Shown: positions 1-8,673 of the stretch, one piece after another
Layout: every line of letters begins with the position of its first letter
Numbering within the stretch: the stretch's first letter is position 1
NCBI GenBank assembly: GCA_956465555.1
Contig: OY101115.1
Span: 1,550,001-1,614,000, forward strand
DNA length: 64,000 nt
Reading direction: 5' to 3'
From: Nitzschia sp. pyKryTriq1
Lineage: Eukaryota > Bacillariophyta > Bacillariophyceae > Bacillariales > Bacillariaceae
Position numbers and translations under genes: made by a program
The notes under the pieces: model-generated
The model's database searches: none
What the model saw: only the letters and a program-made list of their open reading frames with translations
Told to the model about the DNA's origin: nothing

Positions 1-734
1 GCAAAGACCTGTACTGCACCTCGCTTTGAATCACGGTACGGTGAAGAGACGGCGATGCGTAGAGTGCTTTTAGGCGCCAGCAGAGAAGGAGCTTCGACCA
101 ATGCAGATGCAAACCCAAACTGCTCACCAGGACGTGCTCCTGTAAGCGCCGGTAGATATGGTATCCAATCACTAGAAGTATTTCCTGTGTTGAGCATAGT
201 GCCTCGAACGAGTTTGTAGGCCTGCACCATGCCACGTTCGTCTTCGAAGCCCTCGCAGCTGACAAGAAGATAGTACTCGGTACCTTGGCTGTCACGGAGA
301 GTTGCCTGACCTAATTTGACCTCCGTCCCATTGGCTGGGCATGGGACGATCGGTCCCACGGGGTGAAAATGGAAAGATGACGAGGTCGACTGGAATATTT
401 GGTAGACTTGGACCGCATTTGGTGTCACGTGATGTCGACGGACGGCTACCAGGAGCCCATCCGGCGAGAGGGACAATGCGTCTCCAAACCCTTCATCGGG
501 CTCTCCTGGAATCTCTACCAACAAGTTCCATGCATTTCCCGTGAAGTCAAGCTCATAGAGCTGGACGAATCCGTCACCTTCGGGTGCGCCCACAGCAATG
601 CGACGCCCGTCTTCTGACATGTCTACAACGGACCCCGGAATTCCACCAGGAAGCAGTGAAGCACCCAAGGGCTCCCAGGATGCAACAAAGCTGAACGAAA
701 GGCTAAAGAGGAGGGAAAATCCAATTGATAGCAT
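1..734 (-). CDS. Secreted beta-propeller (FG-GAP/WD-like) protein, 3' end beyond window
   Basis: The reading frame stays open from an ATG at 734 to the left edge, so the C-terminus is missing (about 244 residues seen). The first 19 residues (MLSIGFSLLFSLSFSFVAS) form a clear signal peptide. After it comes a repeat style well known in diatom surface proteins: a W-x-PLG-like start, then DGRRIAVGAP, then FGDALSLSPDG, GEQFGFASALV and LRIAVSSPYRD. These blade-like units, a hydrophobic strand followed by a DG turn, resemble FG-GAP/integrin-alpha or WD40-like propellers. A role in binding at the cell surface is inference from family resemblance only. No catalytic motif is visible. The start was chosen because it gives the signal peptide. 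A longer open stretch in another frame (623-949) does not continue into the propeller frame. Confidence 0.6.
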   Translation of the reverse strand, partial: MLSIGFSLLFSLSFSFVASWEPLGASLLPGGIPGSVVDMSEDGRRIAVGAPEGDGFVQLYELDFTGNAWNLLVEIPGEPDEGFGDALSLSPDGLLVAVRRHHVTPNAVQVYQIFQSTSSSFHFHPVGPIVPCPANGTEVKLGQATLRDSQGTEYYLLVSCEGFEDERGMVQAYKLVRGTMLNTGNTSSDWIPYLPALTGARPGEQFGFASALVEAPSLLAPKSTLRIAVSSPYRDSKRGAVQVF

Positions 735-2510
735 GATGATGAGAGAATCGACCAGAGGGGAACCAGAAATGGGTATGATACGTCCTTCAAAAATGATGAA
801 GGATCTCTGGCGAGAGTCGAGAGTGGCGCAAGGAGTTGAGCGCTAGCGGTGACGAGTCGCAGCTCGCAGTCCTGTTTGAAAAATTTCAACCAGTTTCTAG
901 ATTTCTTCAACCCTTGCTCCAACTGAAGAATAATCATCGTACTATGCACGTGCGTCCAATATTTTGTCCATTTTGCATTCTTTCACCGAGGATCAAACCG
1001 TTGAGCTGGATTTAGAACGAATTTAGAAATGCCAAACATCGTTTCTCAACGGACTGCCCGTTACTCAGCGCACAAAAACATTTCTGGCTTATATCTCTGC
1101 ATTGTACCCTTTTTTAATCTGGAGGTTGAAAAGAGACATGTAGTCATCGCTTCATTGACCATTTTGGCATCCCAAGTAATGGTACGGGTAGTGGGAAGAA
1201 GGAGGACAGAGTTGCGTGTGTTGTGTGTTGTGTGCTACCGGTATTCGTTATTCGTGATCGTCACCATGTGAGAGGCGGATGGGCGCGGATGACGAGATAG
1301 AGAAGGGACCACAAGATTCCGTACGGCGCCCGTCAGCCACATTACTTGAGATTGGCAAGTCAAAAAGGGATAGAAGGAAAGACGAGATTTCCGGACGACG
1401 CCGGACAGGCGTTCCGGTGCCAACCAGCACCACCAGAAAATAGGTCAGTGATGTAACCGGCAGGCGTTTGACGAACAGCAGCAACGACAGGAGATATGGT
1501 CTATTGCGTCTTCCAACCACTCATAATAGTTGGAACGCATGGGACCAAGACCTATTACGCTCTTAGCCTTGTAGTAGTTTTAAACATTACCATTGTCTCT
1601 GGTCCGCTTTGCCGACCGTTGACTCCCTTTTTACAACATGGCTGCCCCGCACCACCGGGTCCGCCGGTTCCACCCATTGCTACTAACGCCTCTCCAGTGG
1701 GACTAACACCAGACCCAAACCGTCACCTCTTGTTCACAAAGTTATCCCCCGAAGAACGACGTAACTTCCTGATTGATGGGTTCATGTACTAAAGTACATT
1801 GTTTATTGTATGTGGTGATGGATGACTACGGTGTTCAAAATGGATCGAATTGGAACATCAGCACCATTCTATGTTATATATTGCAACGAGTGAACTAGTG
1901 CCAACCAAAATGGTGGGCTGCTAGTTCACAGGGACCGAATTGACATGGTCATGTTAGTCACATGGGTAGCGCTCGGGTCATTTTGGGCACCTGCCCAAAT
2001 GACTGTTTCCGGACGCTTGTTGCCGACATCTTGTCTTCCGACAATGATGATGTTACTCTTTCGTAACTTTCATGTTACTACTTGCAATTATCCAACCTCT
2101 TTGACTAGATTTATTCGGATGATTGATTCTTCCCATGCATGGGCGCTCTTCTTGCTGTGCGATACGAGTACTTGATACTGCTACTCTAGAGTCCTACCGG
2201 TACTACACGTACCTACTCCAACTAACAGAGACGAGTCTAGCTAGTAGAGTGAGTCTGCCTGAAAAATTACTTTGTTGGATACGAATGATTAGATACAATT
2301 CAGTAGCATACTGTAGCTAGGATTAGAATGTTCAGTGGCCACGACTCGCTTCCGTGGAGAAGCATACTCCACACTTTTAGGAGTATTTCAAAGTTATGAA
2401 AAGAATCCCGCTCCTGTCCCCTCAGAAAAGGCGAGAAGAAACAAGCAAACACGGAAACAGTACACCGAACTCAACTGGCAGGGTGAACAAGAATGCTCCT
2501 TCAGCCACAC
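735..2510. other. Intergenic, no convincing gene
   Basis: This 1.8 kb stretch has only short open frames of 60-108 codons with no recognisable family. The longest on the plus strand (1496-1792, 98 codons) is proline-rich near its end and has no visible domain. The stretch holds a 65-bp repeat (1937-2001) whose partner lies 56 kb away, and small ACCGGTAC and CTAGTAG words around 2190-2260. Confidence 0.5.
1937..2001 (+). repeat. 65-bp dispersed repeat with terminal hairpin (copy 1)
   Basis: The 65 bases match the reverse complement of 58168-58232 at 62 positions by eye. The end of the unit (about 1979-2001) forms a hairpin: TTTGGGCA and TGCCCAAA separated by CC. The other copy lies about 60 bp from a copia relic, so this may be a piece of the same element's non-coding end. 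That link is inference. Confidence 0.8.
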
Positions 2511-3797
2511 CTATCGCTTTCGTTGTTTACCGTCCCCTTCAGTGGAACCTTGAAGAAGTTGGCCTTGAAACAAGATCCTTGGCAAATATGAAGCGTTACG
2601 AGGGTCACGGGCTGCCTCGAGCGAGTAGTAGCCCATGAGAGCTGTTCGAGCCAAATTTTCATTGAACTCCTCCCCTGTAGTTTCGATTCGCTGATTCGGT
2701 TTTACCACGGCGAGATCAAGCCAATTCGATAGGTCTTGTCGTAGCTCCTCGTCGCTGCGCCCAGTGCCTCCGATCATACGATCGTTGCATGCCTCCAATA
2801 GTCGAGATGTGGATAAGCCCTCCAAACTAACCTTTTCGTTAACCAAAAAGTTGTCAGTCTCCGCGATTTTCTGAACATGAGCTACAACAGTACCACGTCG
2901 CATGAAGTTTGGCATTACTCCATTCAGCACACCGGGTCCACTGATAGAGTTCATCAGTCCAACGATGATGGCACCGGGCACTACAACCAAACGCTTGTCA
3001 CCCCTGTTGAACTCTTCTCCCTTCTTGTACAATAGTCCTTCGAGCTTTTCTAGCACCAGTTCTGCCCCGGCACCACCGGCCACCCCAGCAGCCCCCATCA
3101 CTGAAGCGATGGATCGACCAAGGTTGTCGACGGCGATCATTCGCCGTTCTTGTTTCTTTTTACCAAAGACATTCAGTTTTGCAAGGTATGGTACCGATCG
3201 CGCCTCATTTTCAAGATTTACCAGGGTGCTGATGACAGCGTGGGAGCGTTGACGGGAGAGCTTTTCCAGTTTGGTTTCCATCCCTGAAGCGTCTGGGAGT
3301 GGCGCAAACGGCGAAGGCAACAAGTTTGGATAAAACATGAGGGCGTAAGGAAAAAATTTCGGCGCTCCCCACATGAGAAAGACCATGTTCATCAATCTGC
3401 CACGATCTTCTTTGCCTTTTGACAGGAATACGAACTCATCGTAAGTGATCCCCCCATTGACAGCAGCTAATCTACGTTTCATTTCCTTTGGTGACAAATT
3501 CTTTTCTTGAAGCTCCCACTGGGATTTAAGCTTCTCGCGATAATCCTTTTGTTTGGCGCGAATCTCTTTGCATCGTCCATGATTGGACCACATTTCTTGC
3601 GTCCCAGTTACAGTACGGGTGACAGAGTCTTTGACGTATCCAAATAGTTGCGTGACAACATTCCCATCACTTTCTGTTGCGGGCTGGGCAACCGTCGGGG
3701 CGGGCGTACTTGTACTGACTGTCGATGCAGATGCGCCGACCATCGAGCATTGGAGCGACAGCAGTGCTACAATCCTAAGGAAGCGAATCATCATCAT
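2511..3797 (-). CDS. LETM1-like domain protein with signal peptide
   Basis: This is a 428-residue protein. Residues 1-25 are a hydrophobic leader ending in GASA, followed by a Ser/Thr/Pro-rich stretch to about residue 45. A basic region (about 75-110) contains NLSPKEMKRRLAAVNGG. A hydrophobic patch with MWGAPKFFPYALMFYPNLLPSPF (about 138-165; shown here as a description of an aromatic, proline-rich segment) resembles the region after the membrane helix of LETM1/Mdm38 proteins. Near the C-terminus, LSTSRLLEACNDRM followed by EELRQDLSNWLDL matches the LETM1 ribosome-binding helices (ELxxACxxRG...LxxxLxxWLxL). LETM1 proteins act in mitochondrial cation exchange and membrane-protein insertion. 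The leader here looks secretory, so a plastid or ER location is possible. The exact role is unknown, and the family call rests on the C-terminal motif. Confidence 0.55.
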   Translation of the reverse strand: MMMIRFLRIVALLSLQCSMVGASASTVSTSTPAPTVAQPATESDGNVVTQLFGYVKDSVTRTVTGTQEMWSNHGRCKEIRAKQKDYREKLKSQWELQEKNLSPKEMKRRLAAVNGGITYDEFVFLSKGKEDRGRLMNMVFLMWGAPKFFPYALMFYPNLLPSPFAPLPDASGMETKLEKLSRQRSHAVISTLVNLENEARSVPYLAKLNVFGKKKQERRMIAVDNLGRSIASVMGAAGVAGGAGAELVLEKLEGLLYKKGEEFNRGDKRLVVVPGAIIVGLMNSISGPGVLNGVMPNFMRRGTVVAHVQKIAETDNFLVNEKVSLEGLSTSRLLEACNDRMIGGTGRSDEELRQDLSNWLDLAVVKPNQRIETTGEEFNENLARTALMGYYSLEAARDPRNASYLPRILFQGQLLQGSTEGDGKQRKR

Positions 3798-4619
3798 CTC
3801 GGGTTGCAGTTTTTATTCCTTTAAAACGTACGAACGGCGTCGAGGCTTCACAGCGATGTTGCTCTCAAGTAATATATGGAAAAGTAAACAACGCTATACA
3901 AGCAGATACTATCCGCCATGTATTCGTATATCACAACTGACAACTGTGATGACAATCGACAAGAACCGATGTCCAATTGCCCCAAACCCAAATATCTAAA
4001 TCTGCCGATGATTTTACCATCTGCCATCACGCATCCGCGGAGATGATGTTGTGAGCAATGCTCTTCTCAAAGTTCCACGTGTTCGGCCCATATTCAACCA
4101 AGATGATTATGCAAAACGACTCACTGGACCACTTGCTGTCGTCGAGATTGCGAGATCGCGGACCTGCATGCCGACGACCCGACGACCATAGCGGTGCACG
4201 TGTACCGAACCGGTCCTGGTACTGTATTAGGTAGACTACCAGTACCGTAGTCTACCGTTTTCCGCACCAGTACGGTACGATTAGGATCAGTCGAGGACGA
4301 CTGCTTCTCTCTACTAACTGTACTCGTAGCTTCGAATGAATATGCCTACTCTCTCTCTACTCTACTCTACTCTACTCTAGAGTAGACTAGTAGAGAGAGT
4401 CTACTTCGTAGAGCTCCATACCTAACTAGACACACCATGAAGACTTCTTCTCCTCCCAACTCTTTGTAGTCTACTGTAGCTCCTGGCTGGTGTCATTTAC
4501 CACATGTTTCTGAACTACTGCAATTGTATACTGTGCATGATTCTTTGCCTTACCATTTCACCGGTACACTTGAAAAGGAGGTCTTTCTCTTAGAGTAGGA
4601 TTAGAGCGTTGAAGTTCCT
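3798..4619. other. Intergenic with GTAC and CTCTAG islands
   Basis: No gene is seen. Positions 4196-4285 are dense in GTAC, ACCGGT and CAGTAC words. Positions 4346-4412 are a run of CTCTAC/TCTAGAGTAG words that is nearly self-complementary around 4380. Confidence 0.5.
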
Positions 4620-5900
4620 CTAGTCTTCACCCTCATCATCGCTAGCATCTGGAAGCTCGTCCCCGACATGAAGGGTGATGGCTCCCTCATCTAGAGTAAG
4701 TTCCACCGTGCTTGCAGCAGCGGCAGCTTGATGGCATTCTTCCATGGCCGGATTGTACTTGATTGTGACCGTATGGTTACAGAGTGCAACCTCATCTTCT
4801 CCCGCCGGCTCTCCTTTCTCTGCGCTAATCGGTGCCAGCTTCATGACCTTTAAATCTGTAGGTGCCTTGGCCAAATCCGTGGAATTCCATCGAAATGGTG
4901 GACTGTAATTGGAGTCCTGCTTCAACTTAGTACCTGGTACTTCCCAAGGGGTTTTTAGTTTGTTACAGACTTCTTCATCGAGTAATCCAGCGTCCATTAC
5001 CCAATGATTCAGCCATATGTTGACAAGAAGAGTATACCGTTTCCTGTCAATCTTGACCCGTTTCGGAGCTGGTTCGCCTCCATCGCCACCGGCATCCTTG
5101 TGACCTGGAAAGTAGAGACCAGGTGCTCCATGAAGTAATCGACCGTCAAATGCAGTATGCTTTCCGAGTCGCGGGTGAGAGAGCCATCCCTTTTTTATCC
5201 CCTTTTCGAGCGTTGTCTTCTTTGTATCTTCCATTGGTGGGCTTTTCTGATCCAATATCAAAGTTGGCGCCCCATAGTTGGAGAGATAAGTAACAGTGGC
5301 CACGCGGGGGTGAAGAAGCAGGTTTGTTGTTTGCTCTTCTAGTTCATAATCAGCGTCGAAATGTAGCCCAACTTCGTCGTCCCCTGCTTCGTCGTCTTCC
5401 TCTTCGACTCCGCCATTTTTGTTGCCTGTGGGCTCGTCATCCGATTCCAATACCAGAGTCCACCAGTTGGCCCCAGACTGTGCAGGGTTGTAGCTTCCCT
5501 TCTCGAGATGTTCGGTGTGCTTGATAAAGATACTGCGTGCCAATCCCTCCAAAGCGCAGCGCGGCTTCATGTTGGCCGGCAGAAAGAAAGTTTGACCCGC
5601 CGAATACGCGGCCCCATCAGGTTTGTCCCTAGCCGTAAATACCGTCTCGCAATCTTCCAGTAGAGTCTGCAGATGGGTCGGATCGAATTCGATGGCATTT
5701 TCCATTGTCCAAAAGGCATGGCGAGGAATCGGGTCTTCTCCCTCGACCTTGGGCTTCCACTTAGTTCCTGGCAGTCGCAACGCTGGAAAGCCGTCGCGGA
5801 TCACTAAATCCGTCTCCGTGGGGCCCTCATCTTTATCAGATTCCTTAGCATCACTGCTTTCTTCTGGTTGTTCTTGGGTGTCCTTTGATGGCTCTGTCAT
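4620..5900 (-). CDS. Probable 2-oxoglutarate/Fe(II)-dependent oxygenase
   Basis: This is a 426-residue soluble protein with an acidic N-terminus (1-32) and an acidic C-terminal tail. The central part reads as a double-stranded beta-helix oxygenase. GLHFDAD (about residue 180) supplies an HxD iron motif, VATVTYLSNYGAPTLIL follows as a core strand, LLHGAPGLYFPG (about 257) supplies the distal histidine, and RYTLLVNIWLNH (about 290) gives the downstream arginine that would bind 2-oxoglutarate. The same order (HxD, strand, H, R) is found in prolyl hydroxylase-like enzymes. An acidic insert (about 158-178) lies just before the HxD. The substrate is unknown. No targeting leader is seen, so a cytosolic or nuclear site is likely. 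The family call is inferred from motif order rather than from close similarity to a named enzyme. Confidence 0.55.
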   Translation of the reverse strand: MTEPSKDTQEQPEESSDAKESDKDEGPTETDLVIRDGFPALRLPGTKWKPKVEGEDPIPRHAFWTMENAIEFDPTHLQTLLEDCETVFTARDKPDGAAYSAGQTFFLPANMKPRCALEGLARSIFIKHTEHLEKGSYNPAQSGANWWTLVLESDDEPTGNKNGGVEEEDDEAGDDEVGLHFDADYELEEQTTNLLLHPRVATVTYLSNYGAPTLILDQKSPPMEDTKKTTLEKGIKKGWLSHPRLGKHTAFDGRLLHGAPGLYFPGHKDAGGDGGEPAPKRVKIDRKRYTLLVNIWLNHWVMDAGLLDEEVCNKLKTPWEVPGTKLKQDSNYSPPFRWNSTDLAKAPTDLKVMKLAPISAEKGEPAGEDEVALCNHTVTIKYNPAMEECHQAAAAASTVELTLDEGAITLHVGDELPDASDDEGED

Positions 5901-6261
5901 GTTTTAACGAGAATAATGAACTTCAACTCTAGGTATGGCAAGGCAAGGCAATCAGTTGTATGAAATCGTTTGGTACTCTGTGCTGCCAACTATTGGAAAA
6001 TAAATAGGAAGTTAACCACCCGCTAAAATTGGAGGTCAACGACCCAATAATTTGCAGAATATTTGTACGGGGATCCTGGTAGCATTTCTACGTGTATGAC
6101 TCGTTGGACCAGCATGGTTGGGGCACTGGCGCAGGCACCAACCAGCCCTCAACTCTCTCGGACATTCTAGACCGATGAATATTGGTGTATAGTTTTCAAA
6201 TTCGTTGGCCTAAGACCCTACTCGACTTCGAACTGCGTAGCTGTTCTCCGTCTTTCGGGTC

Positions 6262-6315
6262 ACCCTTTGGTACATCACCTTGCCTTGTTCAAAGGTGTAA
6301 GGGATGGTGTAGTCG
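6262..6315. repeat. 54-bp direct repeat, copy A
   Basis: The sequence is identical to 6590-6643, 328 bp away. Both copies lie inside the copia relic and flank its gag-like part. Confidence 0.9.
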
Positions 6316-6589
6316 GTCCAATCTGTGGCTGATAGCATTCGGAACAGTTCTCGGCCCTCGTCGGTCAACCGGTGGGTCATTTTCTTCCTTTCCCATTCTT
6401 GTAGCTGGGACTCCAGTAGCTTCTCTTGGATGCGGGTCATGGATAACATTGCATCTCGAAATATGGCCTCGGTTGCTCCTGCTGTGCCGGTAGCTCCTCC
6501 CGCTGGTCCCGTCGGCACCGCGGTGTTCCTGCTGATCTTTTCCTGGATTTGGATGCATGCTCTCTTGACATCCTCGTCGTTGGGCAGGT

Positions 6590-6643
6590 ACCCTTTGGTA
6601 CATCACCTTGCCTTGTTCAAAGGTGTAAGGGATGGTGTAGTCG
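6590..6643. repeat. 54-bp direct repeat, copy B
   Basis: This is the second, exact copy of 6262-6315. It marks the junction between the gag-like and integrase-like parts of the relic. Confidence 0.9.
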
Positions 6644-7000
6644 TGTCATATTTATACGTTTATGCCAACAATGGTTATGGATATCCGCTAGGTACTTAAT
6701 GGCAAAATACCACGCAGGGTCTGGTGCGCCATGTCGATCCATAAGTGTATGGGAGGACATTTTCAACCATCGAATTGCGGAATTCTCTACGGGGTTCTGG
6801 TTCTGGTAGTAGTCTTCGGAGAAGGCATCGCCAATGCGATATTTGCGTTGTATATCAGTAACTCGTTTACTTCGCTCAGAATTAGCATTATCCCGTCGGA
6901 GAATTTTCATGGGTCCGTGTTCTCGTATGAAGTCTTCCAAAGTGTCGGGGAATTCGCTTTCCTGTTTGAACCCCTATACGTAGACTGTACCATTTACCAA

Positions 7001-7485
7001 AGAAAGAAATTCCAAAATCTCTGTTGTATATCAGGTCTGAGAAGATACAAAGAAGATATCATAGTAGGTAGTGATAACGAAGAAATAGAACGTGTCGTAG
7101 AAGACGGAAGACGGGCCCCGGGCCCAGCATGCGAAATTGTGTATTTGGGGGTTGTTCTCCCCGCCTGGCAAGGTACTTACGCGTAAAGGACCCCCGCGTA
7201 GGAGGTACACGGCGGTACGCCGCACAGACAGGTTGTTGTTCATACAGTACCGTACCGGTACTACCGGTAGCACCAGTACTGGTACAGTATCCATACTGCA
7301 CCTGGTACCGGTACAGGGATGAATGTGTTTATGATGTATCCCTGCTGGGCGGCAACATCTACCGGTACTGTACCTGGTACCGGTACCAACACGCATTTCT
7401 ACCATTTACCCATTCGTTTTTCATTGCTTGTTGATACTTACGCGTACGAGTAGCCGCCCACACGTGCATCCCGGCTATTTCATTA
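7001..7485. other. Intergenic with large GTAC/ACCGGT palindrome island
   Basis: Positions 7235-7390 consist largely of overlapping ACCGGTAC, GGTACCGGTACC and CAGTAC words. This segment can fold on itself on either strand. It lies 100-250 bp upstream of the start at 7486. The short open frames here (for example 7129-7434) are by-products of the repeat. Confidence 0.6.
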
Positions 7486-8673
7486 ATGAGAAAATATGAG
7501 CTGGCTCAAGTCGCAATCTGGCTGGTTTTTGTCGGCGTGCTTTTCTCCAGATCGGTGGACGGTACAAGTACTGGTACTGGCACCGGCACCGGTAGTGCAG
7601 TGGGCGAATTCAAATCCAATGCACTGCTCCCAGCATGCCAGATAAATCGTTTTGGAGATGTTGGCGATGCAGCTAGGGCTCGGGCAATGGTCCTGATCCA
7701 ACAAACTTTTCGCCATGAGTACTTCAACTCTCCAATCTCGCATCACTTTTTTGTTCGAATGGCACCGACAGCCTTGCGGGAAGAGATATCGAGATTCGTG
7801 TGGACGGATGATGTACTTCGTCAAATCCGATTCCACTTTCCTTCCTCCACAATGATCATCCCCGACGTATACCACGAAATCTACTTGATGCGCCCAGAGT
7901 TTGATTTTGTCGACGAAAATAAAGCTCACTATGATGGGATTCTGAATCTACCAGGGATTCGCACCCTTCGATCATTGACCTATTTGGAGGGGGCGCCAGC
8001 CACCTTGGTAGCTTCTAGTAGCCGGCGAAACTTTACAACAGATGCAGGAAGTACAATAGTTCTGGATTTCAACCGAGAATTGCATTTCGCCGTATTGCCT
8101 TGCACAACAGACGAAAACTTGACGACGACGACCACTACTGCTGCTCCTCGCGTCATTGTCAAAGCTGCGATCCACGCGTTTGGCCCAAACACACGCAAAA
8201 GCACAATCTGGCTTCATATTTTGGCTCATCGACTTATCTTTTTTGGCATCAAAAGTGTCCGATCCGGATTCGAGTCCTCTGAATCAAGAGTGCTCATGGC
8301 CTTGGACAACACCATGAGATCGCTCAACAAAATCCACATGGGATGCCCGGTGTTCCTGGTTGGCATACCACTCGTCCTGATCCTGATGGCTCCATTCAAG
8401 TATCCGCGACAATTGTCACCGTATATAGTATACATCGTATGGGTCTGTGTGGGAGACGTGACCCCAAGCCAACGGGTAGCACTGCTCTCTTCAGCAGCTT
8501 GTTTGGCACTTGCCATTGCAGCTGCCTCGACAACTTCTCGTCTTGGTCCAAAACTCATACTGCTTCACCTTGCTTGGTTCGGAATCTCCAGGTATATGGA
8601 GAACAATGCTGAGATGGTGCGACATATTCTCCTTGCTCCTATACCCCCGGCCATTGCACTTGACCAGCTATAA
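7486..8673 (+). CDS. Hypothetical membrane protein with signal peptide
   Basis: This is a 395-residue protein of unrecognised family. Residues 1-26 are a signal peptide or anchor (AIWLVFVGVLFSRS). Residues 27-37 are a TSTGTGTGTG run encoded by the same GTAC/CCGG-type words as the upstream island. The middle holds YHEIYLMRPEFDF, HYDGILNLPG and LDFNRELHFA. An HxD-like HYD followed by a later histidine is reminiscent of 2-oxoglutarate oxygenases, but this is weak. A short Thr repeat (about 209-216) follows. The C-terminal third has three to four hydrophobic segments (about 284-300, 308-325, 332-355 and 360-390). The stop codon region overlaps the convergent SQD2 gene by 6 bp. The start was chosen at the first ATG in front of the hydrophobic leader. 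Confidence 0.55.
   Translation: MRKYELAQVAIWLVFVGVLFSRSVDGTSTGTGTGTGSAVGEFKSNALLPACQINRFGDVGDAARARAMVLIQQTFRHEYFNSPISHHFFVRMAPTALREEISRFVWTDDVLRQIRFHFPSSTMIIPDVYHEIYLMRPEFDFVDENKAHYDGILNLPGIRTLRSLTYLEGAPATLVASSSRRNFTTDAGSTIVLDFNRELHFAVLPCTTDENLTTTTTTAAPRVIVKAAIHAFGPNTRKSTIWLHILAHRLIFFGIKSVRSGFESSESRVLMALDNTMRSLNKIHMGCPVFLVGIPLVLILMAPFKYPRQLSPYIVYIVWVCVGDVTPSQRVALLSSAACLALAIAAASTTSRLGPKLILLHLAWFGISRYMENNAEMVRHILLAPIPPAIALDQL

Larger units (their letters stand above)
6199..7000 (-). mobile_element. Decayed Ty1/copia retrotransposon relic (integrase and gag-like parts)
   Basis: This is a broken fossil of a copia-type LTR element lying on the minus strand. The part at about 6660-7000 carries integrase-core features of diatom copia elements: an aspartate-asparagine pair (RRDNA), a glutamate in NQNPVENSAIRWLK, and MDRHGAPDPAWYFAIKYL. 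The part at about 6199-6600 is a gag-like, glutamine- and lysine-rich stretch. The two parts are joined at a 54-bp direct repeat. No long terminal repeats are recognised, so the outer limits are uncertain. The element is clearly inactive, with several breaks and most of its length missing, and it looks old. Confidence 0.7.

Noticed and set aside
1496-1792. 98-codon ATG frame, proline-rich, upstream of the 65-bp repeat
   Set aside because: No domain, no leader, no neighbours that suggest a gene; it could be part of an old element but nothing supports this.
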